Below are positions 1-5,584 of a DNA stretch of 13,753 bases, in pieces. Source of the DNA: Methanothrix harundinacea (GTDB lineage Archaea; Halobacteriota; Methanosarcinia; Methanotrichales; Methanotrichaceae); the NCBI GenBank assembly GCA_002502785.1, contig DAQG01000015.1, positions 1-13,753 on the forward strand, written 5' to 3'. The translations under genes were made by a program, and so were the position numbers. Position 1 is the first letter of the stretch. Each line of letters begins with the position of its first letter. Under the pieces are notes generated by a model. That model made no database searches. It was given only the letters and a program-made list of their open reading frames with translations, and was not told the origin of the DNA.

Positions 1-373
1 ACATAAAACAGCGAGGAGCCAATTTAGGCTCCTTTGCTATGTCGGTCGTGGGTGCGGGCCATTGAAACAGATCCTTAAAACCAGCTTCATGCACTGAATT
101 TCTGGGACCTAAGCAAATAAGCCCCTTAGTTTTCGATTTTCAATGGTCCACAGTCACGACCAGAAATTGCATGCATATCAATCCTACTTATTAGCACTTT
201 TAATGAAAGGCAATTGATAGATACCATAAATAAGCAAGGATATGACTTTATGACACTTGTTTATCTTGATGGCTCTCTAATTATACCAACGACGTCTGTC
301 ATACTGTCGTTCGTGCTTTCTTAACCCCGATGATCTTAGCAATTTGGTCAATACCTACTTATAATGACCTGCT
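1..373. other. AT-rich left-edge region without a supported gene
   Basis: No convincing coding region is visible here. The stretch is clearly more AT-rich than the genes to its right. It holds a perfect 7-bp hairpin (AGGAGCC at 14-20 with GGCTCCT at 27-33, loop AATTTA) and a longer-range inverted repeat at 89-176. One frame is open from the left edge to a TGA at 95-97 (about 31 codons) and could be the tail of a gene lying outside the window, but it resembles nothing I recognise. The region lies downstream of the HAD gene, which ends at 374 on the minus strand. Confidence 0.6.
89..176. repeat. Imperfect long-range inverted repeat with nested stems
   Basis: The arm at 89-105 pairs with 160-176; the core AATTTCTGG / CCAGAAATT and the flanking ATGCA / TGCAT match perfectly, with a 3-base mismatch between them. 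Within the 54-base interior, GGACC (105-109) can pair with GGTCC (145-149) and CTAAG with CTTAG (109-113 area and 125-129). This could be a structured RNA, a remnant of a mobile-element end, or chance in AT-rich DNA. Confidence 0.4.
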
Positions 374-1009
374 TTACATCCCCATCACTCGCTCCGCCGC
401 CTCCAAAAGGTCATGGACGACGTCCGGCCCCGACTCCATCCGGTCCCGGTCGAGGTAGAGGGCGAAGAGCCCCGCCTCCTTTGGGACCTCGTAGTCGAAG
501 TAGCGGTGGTCGCCGATGTGCATCACTTCTTCGGGTTTCGCGCCGAGGTAGCGGCAGAGGTCGAAGAAGGTCTCGGGGAAATCCTTCACCTTCCTGAACT
601 TGGAGGTGACCGAGAGGATCTCGCGGAAGTGGTGCTTGAGGCACCCAAGCTCAAACTCCACGAACTCGGTGGCGCCGTTGGAGGCGACGACCAGATCGAA
701 CTTCTTCGAGAGGAGGGCGAGGACCTCCTCGGTCTCGGGGTAGAACTCGACCTCGCTTCTGTACATCTCCAAAAGGTCGTGGTGGGCGATCTCGAGGTCG
801 AAGCGGTCGAGCCAGTGCGAGAGATCGTACCAGCGCAGGTCCCGCGTCCCGACGGACATGTACTCGTCGTAGACGAGCTTTTGAGCCTCCTCAAGGCCGA
901 TTCCGTGCCGCTCGGCGTAGAGGGTGGGAACCCCCTCCAGCCAGACCTTCTCCACGTAGTTGGAGGTGACGAGGGTCCCGTCCATGTCGAAGGATATGAT
1001 CTTGATCAT
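374..1009 (-). CDS. HAD-family phosphatase (subfamily IA-like)
   Basis: A 211-residue haloacid-dehalogenase-superfamily hydrolase, probably a cytoplasmic phosphatase acting on a small phosphorylated metabolite. All four HAD motifs are visible. Motif I is FDMDGT with nucleophile Asp8 and acid/base Asp10; motif II is the Ser/Asn in ASNG (110-112); motif III is a lysine at 140 or 142; motif IV is GDHRYFDY with Asp167 and Asp172. Residues about 14-90 form the helical cap expected of subfamily I. The start is supported because motif I falls at residue 8, as usual for the family; I see no strong ribosome binding site. The gene stands alone, divergent from the ZIP transporter gene. The specific substrate cannot be inferred: phosphoglycolate phosphatase-like and pyrophosphatase-like proteins share this architecture. 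Confidence 0.85.
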   Translation of the reverse strand: MIKIISFDMDGTLVTSNYVEKVWLEGVPTLYAERHGIGLEEAQKLVYDEYMSVGTRDLRWYDLSHWLDRFDLEIAHHDLLEMYRSEVEFYPETEEVLALLSKKFDLVVASNGATEFVEFELGCLKHHFREILSVTSKFRKVKDFPETFFDLCRYLGAKPEEVMHIGDHRYFDYEVPKEAGLFALYLDRDRMESGPDVVHDLLEAAERVMGM

Positions 1010-1053
1010 CTTGATGCACCAGTCTTCCGGAATATTGGATCGTGGGCCTTGTT

Positions 1054-1107
1054 AAGCTTTTGCCGCATTTACCGCTTTTAGCGCTTCTGTCGCTTCTGTC
1101 GATTTTG
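1054..1107. repeat. Degenerate 9-bp tandem repeat, six units
   Basis: Six consecutive 9-base units keep exact register: AAGCTTTTG, CCGCATTTA, CCGCTTTTA, GCGCTTCTG, TCGCTTCTG, TCGATTTTG, with consensus near NCGCTTTTG. The array lies between the divergent HAD and ZIP genes, about 45 bases upstream of the HAD start. It could be a regulatory array, a slipped-strand repeat, or a decayed coding remnant, since 9 is a multiple of 3. Confidence 0.6.
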
Positions 1108-1141
1108 CCCCCCCACCTCCCCGCCTTCGGCCCCGCGAAGC

Positions 1142-1148
1142 TATTTAA
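1142..1148 (+). promoter_or_regulatory. Candidate TATA box for the ZIP transporter gene
   Basis: TATTTAA sits in an otherwise GC-rich spacer and would place a transcript start near 1170, leaving a leader of about 90 bases before the ATG at 1261. That leader contains GGCGGCCG twice (1193-1200 and 1207-1214), a possible metal-responsive operator. Assignment is by motif and position only. Confidence 0.35.
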
Positions 1149-1260
1149 CCGATATGCAAGATTTAAGGGCCAAAAAGACGCCGTGCGCCACTGGCGGCCG
1201 TCAGTCGGCGGCCGGAGATCGAATGAATTGGTCCGAGACGATTTGGAAGAATGATTTGAG

Positions 1261-2013
1261 ATGGTCGAAAACCTCCTCCCCGCCCTGATCCTCACCCTTC
1301 TCGCGGGCCTCGCCACCGGAGTTGGAAGCCTCATCTCCTACTTCATCCCGAAGCCCGATATGAGATACCTCTCCGTCAGCCTCGGCTTTGCCACGGGGGT
1401 CATGATCTTCGTCGCCTTCGTCGACCTCTTCTGGAGGTCGAGGGCCGCCATAGGGCTCGGGCGCGCCGACCTCTTCTTCCTCGTCGGGATGCTGACGGTC
1501 TTCTTCCTCGATAAAATCGTCCCCCACTCCCATATGGACGGCCAGGCCGACCCCCACTGCGACCGCCTCTACCGGGGCGGGATCATGATGACCCTGGGGG
1601 TCGCAATCCACAACCTGCCAGAGGGCCTTGCCGTGGCTCTCGTCTCCCTCGCCGACCTGCGGCTCGGTATACCGATCGCCCTCGCCATCGCCATCCACAA
1701 CATCCCGGAAGGGGTCGCCTGCTCGGTCCCCCTCTACTGCGCCACCGGCGACCGTCGGAAGTCGTGCCTCTACTCCTTCCTCGCCGGGATGGCCGAGCCC
1801 CTAGGCGCGATAATCGCCATCGTAGTCCTCCTCCCCTTCCTGAACGACTTCGTCCTCTCCGCCTCCATCGCCTTCGTCTCGGGGATCATGGTCTTTATCT
1901 GCTTTGACGAGCTGATCCCCATCGCCAACGACTACGGCGACGAGCACCTGACAAATATCGGCCTCATAGCCGGCATCTTCGTGATGATGATCGCCCTTGC
2001 GGCCTTCCAGTGA
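1261..2013 (+). CDS. ZIP-family divalent metal transporter (ZupT-like)
   Basis: A 250-residue integral membrane protein of the ZIP family, expected to import Zn(II) or other divalent metals such as Fe, Mn or Co. Two hallmark motifs are seen, HNLPEG (117-122) and HNIPEG (146-151), which lie in the fourth and fifth membrane helices and form the metal site in known ZIP proteins. Further support comes from AEPLGA (178-183), DELIP (216-220) and a His/Cys/Asp-rich loop around residues 88-101 between the third and fourth helices. About eight hydrophobic segments are present and the length fits bacterial and archaeal ZupT proteins. The ATG at 1261 is the first in frame after a stop at 1252-1254. No strong ribosome binding site is seen. 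The metal cannot be fixed from sequence; the nearby cobalt transporter genes make general metal homeostasis the common theme. Confidence 0.9.
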   Translation: MVENLLPALILTLLAGLATGVGSLISYFIPKPDMRYLSVSLGFATGVMIFVAFVDLFWRSRAAIGLGRADLFFLVGMLTVFFLDKIVPHSHMDGQADPHCDRLYRGGIMMTLGVAIHNLPEGLAVALVSLADLRLGIPIALAIAIHNIPEGVACSVPLYCATGDRRKSCLYSFLAGMAEPLGAIIAIVVLLPFLNDFVLSASIAFVSGIMVFICFDELIPIANDYGDEHLTNIGLIAGIFVMMIALAAFQ

Positions 2014-2276
2014 CCTTTTACGGTCGGAGAGCCTTCAGACGAGCGAAGGGATGGGGCCGGGCGGGCGCCAAGATGCGAAAAGACGAATCTGCCCGTTTGA
2101 GGGACCTTTTCTAGACCTGCTGCGACCTTCGGCGGGACTTGGCCGGTAAAGATGGAAACTTTCTCCCGCCCGTCTCCTCGGCGAACTTTAACATAATCAT
2201 CTATTTGTAAATAACAACTAATAACACGTGACAACCTTTATTAATCAGAAATCCCACTGACGACGAAGAGACGACA
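2014..2276. other. Spacer between ZIP gene and cobalt transporter genes
   Basis: No gene is seen. Two small hairpins follow the ZIP stop codon (GACC 2012-2015 / GGTC 2022-2025 and CCTTC 2032-2036 / GAAGG 2045-2049), with a short T-run near 2107; they may end ZIP transcription. From about 2190 the sequence becomes AT-rich, as expected for a promoter feeding the cbi genes. I looked for the conserved features of a cobalamin riboswitch and did not see them. Confidence 0.5.
2237..2244 (+). promoter_or_regulatory. Candidate TATA box for the small ORF-cbiQ-cbiO unit
   Basis: TTTATTAA lies in an AT-rich stretch and predicts a transcript start around 2267, about 10 bases before the small ORF at 2277. 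A second candidate, ATATAT near 2288-2293, lies inside that ORF and would give a transcript carrying only cbiQ. Confidence 0.35.
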
Positions 2277-2375
2277 ATGACCGATCGATATATGTTGAGA
2301 GATACGTTGGCTTTTCGGCCCAGTGCGATTTTTGAACCATTTGTGGTTGAGGGAGAGGACGAGGTGATCCGGTGA
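2277..2375 (+). CDS. Candidate 32-residue small protein or leader peptide coupled to cbiQ
   Basis: A short ORF starting MTDRYMLRDT and ending EDEVIR. Its TGA stop (2373-2375) overlaps the GTG start of cbiQ (2372-2374) in a GTGA arrangement, a classic sign of translational coupling, and the cbiQ ribosome binding site lies within its last codons (GAG GTG ATC). The frame is open back to a TGA at 2229, but 2277 is the only ATG. The stretch before it is purine-rich (GAAGAG, 2265-2270) rather than a strong Shine-Dalgarno. It has no hydrophobic segment and ends in an acidic patch. I do not recognise it. It could be a genuine small protein, a leader peptide that sets cbiQ translation, or chance. Its codon use is less GC-biased than that of its neighbours, which lowers confidence. 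Confidence 0.4.
   Translation: MTDRYMLRDTLAFRPSAIFEPFVVEGEDEVIR
2361..2369 (+). promoter_or_regulatory. Strong Shine-Dalgarno site fixing the GTG start of cbiQ
   Basis: GAGGTGATC matches the archaeal 16S rRNA tail almost perfectly, and its GGTG core ends 5 bases before the GTG at 2372. The next in-frame start, ATG at 2387, is too far away for this site, so the GTG start is preferred. Confidence 0.6.
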
Positions 2376-3337
2376 TCCCGGACTGGATGAAAGATACGGA
2401 AGGCAGCTCCTTTGAGGCCCCGCCAGCCTTCGCCGAAGGTGGAAGCGGAAAGAAGAAAAAGGCCAAGGCGAGCTTCGTCAAAAAGACGATCGACGGCGTC
2501 TTCTCCTTCTTCCAGGAAGCTCTCGTCACCGAGACCTTCACCAAAAGGGACGGCCTCCTCCAGAGCCTCGACCCTCGGGTGAAGCTGATATCGATCCTCG
2601 CCGTCGTCTTCGCCGTGAGCGTGACAAGGGACCTTCGTCTCCTCGCCCTCGTCTACCTTCTCACCCTCCTCTTCGCCCACCTGAGCAAGATCGAGGTCGG
2701 ATTCTTCATAAAGAGGGTCTGGCTCTTCGTCCCCTTCTTTGCAGGGGTTATCGTAATCCCCGTGATCTTCAACGTCTTCCTCCCCGGCGACCCCCTCTAT
2801 CACATAATGGACCTTCCGCCCGGAGCACACCTGGGGCCGTGGGCCTTACCCGACTCGATCTACATCACAAAACAGGGGATCGGAGCCGCCGTCACCTTCA
2901 CCCTCAGGGTGGCTACAGCCGTCTCAGCCGTCGTCCTCCTCTTCCTCACGACGCCCCAGCAGCTCCTCTTCAAGTCGCTTCGGTCCCTCAAGGTCCCAAA
3001 AGTATACGTCCTCATGATGGCCATGGCCTACCGGTACATATTCCTCTTCATGGAGATGATAAGAGACCTCCACATAGCCAAGAAGAGCAGGACGATAAAG
3101 AGCATGAGCCTTCGGGACGAGCAAAGGTGGGTCGGAGGCAGGATAGGCTACATGCTGATAAAGTCCCTGGACATGAGCGAGAAGGTCCACATGGCCATGG
3201 TCTCCAGGGGCTTTTCCGGCGACGTACGGATCATGCACGACTACCATATTCGAGGGCGAGACTACATAGCGGCCGGATCCGCCCTCAGCTTGAGCCTGGC
3301 TCTGGTGCTGGTCTCTCTCAACGTCGTCCAATTATGA
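2372..3337 (+). CDS. cbiQ: Cobalt ECF transporter transmembrane T component CbiQ
   Basis: A 321-residue membrane protein that couples the ATPase CbiO to the substrate-binding CbiM in an energy-coupling-factor cobalt importer. The DPR motif (67-69, in LDPRVKL) is followed by hydrophobic segments at about 71-102 and 115-137, another at about 170-195, and a C-terminal segment at about 298-319. The two cytoplasmic coupling motifs typical of T components are visible as KSRT (238-241) and SRGF (278-281). Relative to a minimal CbiQ it has a hydrophilic N-terminal extension of about 45 residues, with a lysine cluster at 27-33. The start is GTG with a strong ribosome binding site. Its TGA is 10 bases before cbiO, and a GAGGT overlapping that stop probably serves cbiO. 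Nickel is an alternative substrate, since these families are closely related. Confidence 0.92.
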   Translation: MIPDWMKDTEGSSFEAPPAFAEGGSGKKKKAKASFVKKTIDGVFSFFQEALVTETFTKRDGLLQSLDPRVKLISILAVVFAVSVTRDLRLLALVYLLTLLFAHLSKIEVGFFIKRVWLFVPFFAGVIVIPVIFNVFLPGDPLYHIMDLPPGAHLGPWALPDSIYITKQGIGAAVTFTLRVATAVSAVVLLFLTTPQQLLFKSLRSLKVPKVYVLMMAMAYRYIFLFMEMIRDLHIAKKSRTIKSMSLRDEQRWVGGRIGYMLIKSLDMSEKVHMAMVSRGFSGDVRIMHDYHIRGRDYIAAGSALSLSLALVLVSLNVVQL

Positions 3338-3347
3338 GGTTCATATA

Positions 3348-4175
3348 ATGCCGATCATATTCGATCTGAAAGACGTTTCATACTCATACCTGGGAAAGTT
3401 CGAGGCCCTGAAAGAGATCAACCTCCAGATATCCCAGGGCGAACAGGTCTCCTTCATAGGCACCAACGGCTCGGGAAAGTCCACCCTCCTCTCCATCATA
3501 GACGCCCTCCTATTCCCCACCTCAGGGGAGTTTTTTGCCTTCGGAAAACTCGTCGAGGAGGCGGTCTTCGACTCCCTCGCCGAGAGCGAGTTTCGAACCT
3601 TCTTCAGAAAAAAGGTCGCCTTCGTCTTCCAGAACTCCGACGTCCAGCTCTTCAGCTCGACGGTCTTCGACGAGATCGCCTTCGGCCCCCTCCAGCTCGG
3701 CATGACCCAGGAGGAGGTGGCTGAGAGGGTCGAAGACGTGATGGGCCTCATCGAGATCTCAAAGCTGAAGGATCGGGCCCCCCACACCCTCAGCGGCGGT
3801 GAGAAGAAAAAGGTCTGTATAGCCTCTGCCCTGGCCACAAACCCCGACGTCCTCCTCCTGGACGAGCCGACGGCGGGCCTGGACCCCCGAACCCAGCTCT
3901 GGCTGATCGAGCTATTTCAGGAGCTGGGCAAGGCGGGAAAGACGATCGTCATTGCGACCCACGACCTTGACACCGTCGAGCACATCAGTAAAAGAGCGGT
4001 TGTGATGGGCGAGGACCACACCATCAAGGCCGACAGAAGCGCCTGCGACGTCATCGGCGATCTGGACCTTCTCCTGGCCGCAAACCTGACCCACAAGCAC
4101 ATGCACCGCCACGGTTCGGTCTATCAGGAGCATTATCACCCTCAGTACCAGGGCCACAAGAGGGCGAAGGGGTGA
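3348..4175 (+). CDS. cbiO: Cobalt ECF transporter ATPase CbiO
   Basis: A 275-residue ABC ATPase that powers cobalt uptake with CbiQ, CbiM and CbiN at the cytoplasmic membrane. Visible motifs are Walker A GTNGSGKST (38-46), Q-loop Gln95, signature LSGGE (148-152), Walker B LLLDEP (169-174), the D-loop at about 178-180 and the switch histidine His205. The last 30 residues form an unusual tail with seven histidines between 249 and 270 (H249, 251, 253, 255, 262, 264, 270), outside the ABC core; cobalt or nickel binding is a reasonable inference. The gene lies 10 bases after cbiQ with GAGGT as ribosome binding site, so the two are surely co-transcribed. The membrane partner CbiM is encoded after a 248-base gap instead of next to it. 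Confidence 0.93.
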   Translation: MPIIFDLKDVSYSYLGKFEALKEINLQISQGEQVSFIGTNGSGKSTLLSIIDALLFPTSGEFFAFGKLVEEAVFDSLAESEFRTFFRKKVAFVFQNSDVQLFSSTVFDEIAFGPLQLGMTQEEVAERVEDVMGLIEISKLKDRAPHTLSGGEKKKVCIASALATNPDVLLLDEPTAGLDPRTQLWLIELFQELGKAGKTIVIATHDLDTVEHISKRAVVMGEDHTIKADRSACDVIGDLDLLLAANLTHKHMHRHGSVYQEHYHPQYQGHKRAKG

Positions 4176-4255
4176 GAAGAGGAGCCAATGGAGCTTCTTG
4201 CGCCCTCGGGCGAGGGTGAAAAAAAACTAAGGATAATTATCTCTTGGCCTTTGAT

Positions 4256-4322
4256 GGGCAGCAACGGGATTGAACCGACAAGTTCTGGTCATTGGTTTTA
4301 ATTTATTGTAATACGGGCAGCA
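4256..4322. repeat. Short direct repeat with a tRNA T-arm-like segment between cbiO and cbiM
   Basis: GGGCAGCA occurs at 4256-4263 and again at 4315-4322. Read on the minus strand, the left part resembles a tRNA 3' end: GGTTCAATCCCG as T-arm, then GTTGCTGCCCA. However, only three T-stem pairs form, and no matching 5' acceptor strand exists because the second copy is in the same orientation. It may be the scar of an excised element, or chance. Confidence 0.25.
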
Positions 4323-4340
4323 TCCGATCGATACAGTAAT

Positions 4341-4391
4341 ATTATAAAATGAAGTCATCCCGTTTTGTGTTGAATTCGATAGATTTTTATA
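4341..4391 (+). promoter_or_regulatory. Candidate internal promoter(s) for cbiM-cbiN
   Basis: Two TATA-like boxes lie in the AT-rich gap before cbiM: ATTATAAAA (4341-4349, overlapping the palindrome TAATATTA at 4337-4344) and TTTTTATA (4384-4391). They predict transcript starts near 4372 and 4414. The second would give a leader of about 10 bases containing the GGTGAT ribosome binding site at 4415-4420. Either would let cbiMN be expressed separately from cbiQO. Confidence 0.45.
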
Positions 4392-4423
4392 CCCTAAATC
4401 GTCACTTACGATGTGGTGATGTT

Positions 4424-5140
4424 ATGCATATTCCAGATGGCTATCTTGGGCCATACACCTACACCGCCATGTGGATCATCATGATCCCAATATGGCTTTA
4501 CGCTGGGCGGAGGCTCAGCCGGGAACTTAGGACCAGGCAGGTCCCCCTCCTGGCGCTGGGCGCTGCGTTCTCTTTCGTGATAATGATGTTCAACCTGCCG
4601 ATCCCGGGCGGGAGTACAGGCCATGCCGTCGGCGGAGCGATAATAGGGATCGTCCTCGGCCCCTGGGCAGGGGTGATCTCCATATCCGTCGCCCTGATCC
4701 TCCAGGCTCTGATCTTCGGGGACGGTGGGATCACCGCCATCGCCGCCAACTGCTTCAACATGGCGGTGGTGATGCCCTTTGCGGCCTATTATACCTATAA
4801 GATCATAAGCGGGAGCTCCGAGATCACCTCATCAAAGAGGGTCGCGGCCTCGGCGATCGCAGGGTATGTCTCCCTGACCCTGGCTGCAGGCCTTACGGGC
4901 TTCATGTTCGGGATTCAGCCGCTCCTCCACACCGACGCCAGCGGCATGCCCCTCTACATGCCCTATGGCCTTAACGTCGCCCTCCCTGCAATGCTGGCTG
5001 AACACGTATTCTTCTTCAGCTTCGTTGAGGCGATAGTAACAGCCCTAATCTTCGCCTACATCCAGAAGACAGACCCGACCCTTCTGATGTACGACCGTCC
5101 GACGTCGAAGAGGTTGGCCAAAGGAACGGCAACCGACTGA
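4424..5140 (+). CDS. cbiM: Cobalt ECF transporter substrate-binding component CbiM
   Basis: A 238-residue membrane protein that captures Co(II) (or Ni(II)) for the ECF importer. The start is set at the ATG giving MHIPDG, although the frame stays open 25 codons further upstream to an ATG at 4349. In the known NikM structure the metal is held by the N-terminal amine, His2 and His67, and this start gives exactly His2 and His67 (in GGSTGHAVGG, 62-71). GGTGAT at 4415-4420 is a suitable ribosome binding site. Other family signatures are NLPIPGG (57-63) and the conserved FGDGGITAIAANCFNM segment around residue 100. Several membrane helices follow, with a short hydrophilic tail. The stop TGA is shared with the cbiN ribosome binding site. 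Whether it moves cobalt or nickel cannot be decided from these residues; the neighbours favour cobalt by convention. Confidence 0.93.
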   Translation: MHIPDGYLGPYTYTAMWIIMIPIWLYAGRRLSRELRTRQVPLLALGAAFSFVIMMFNLPIPGGSTGHAVGGAIIGIVLGPWAGVISISVALILQALIFGDGGITAIAANCFNMAVVMPFAAYYTYKIISGSSEITSSKRVAASAIAGYVSLTLAAGLTGFMFGIQPLLHTDASGMPLYMPYGLNVALPAMLAEHVFFFSFVEAIVTALIFAYIQKTDPTLLMYDRPTSKRLAKGTATD

Positions 5141-5151
5141 GGTGACTATTC

Positions 5152-5466
5152 ATGGAAAAGTCGATAAGAAACATGGTCATTGGCCTATTGATCCTCATGG
5201 TCCTCGTCCCTCTGGGGCTTATCGCCACTGGAGAGACCTTCGGCGAGTGGGGAAACGAGGAGATCGAAGAGAAGTTGGGGTACGTCCCCCAGGGCCTTGA
5301 GGGGCTCTCCACCTTCTGGCAGAATGCGCCCCTCCCCGACTATGCCTTTGAGGGCGACGAATCCAACCAAGGAGCCGTCATCGCCTACATCCTATCTGCC
5401 GTGATAGGCGTGGTCATCGGCGGAGGGTTCCTGTACTTTGTGGGAAAGAAGGTTGCGAAGGATTGA
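5152..5466 (+). CDS. cbiN: Small CbiN/PDGLE-type component of the cobalt transporter
   Basis: A 104-residue protein with two membrane segments (about 8-26 and 75-97) flanking an extracytoplasmic loop of about 45 residues rich in Glu, Gly and Pro, the topology of CbiN and of the related PDGLE-domain proteins that assist CbiM or NikM. No catalytic motif is expected. It starts 11 bases after cbiM, with the ribosome binding site GAGGTGA overlapping the cbiM stop codon, so the two are translated from one message. The assignment rests on topology, size and position more than on a diagnostic motif. A compound hairpin and T-rich tract follow at once, ending the operon. Confidence 0.8.
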   Translation: MEKSIRNMVIGLLILMVLVPLGLIATGETFGEWGNEEIEEKLGYVPQGLEGLSTFWQNAPLPDYAFEGDESNQGAVIAYILSAVIGVVIGGGFLYFVGKKVAKD

Positions 5467-5499
5467 TCGGATCAAGGGACCCAGTTCGCGTTGGGGGAC

Positions 5500-5583
5500 G
5501 GGGCCTCTTCCATCCACAGGCGATGGAGAACCCGGCCCCTGCCCCGGTTTTCGTCCCCTCGTCTTTGTCTTTTGCTCGTCTAT
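5500..5583 (+). terminator. Compound hairpin and T-rich terminator after cbiN
   Basis: GGGGCC (5500-5505) pairs with GGCCCC (5534-5539), and inside it TCCATC (5509-5514) pairs with GATGGA (5522-5527). A T-rich tract follows, with runs at 5548-5551, 5564-5566, 5570-5573 and 5582-5586. Archaeal termination uses such T-tracts in the non-template strand. On the opposite strand the tract is A-rich, so it serves the cobalt operon, not the convergent vat gene. Confidence 0.6.
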
Positions 5584-5584
5584 T

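Noticed and set aside
413..1081. Long open frame opposite the HAD phosphatase gene
   Set aside because: It is a shadow of GC-rich codons; the minus-strand frame carries all HAD motifs.
2014..2371. Cobalamin riboswitch before the cobalt transporter genes
   Set aside because: I could not find the conserved core elements; the region has an ordinary AT-rich promoter character.
4219..4226. Run of eight A after a small hairpin, as a terminator for cbiO
   Set aside because: Archaeal terminators need T on the coding strand; an A-run does not fit for the plus-strand gene.
4256..4330. Complete tRNA gene on the minus strand
   Set aside because: The T-stem has only three pairs, there is no matching 5' acceptor strand, and no anticodon arm is seen.
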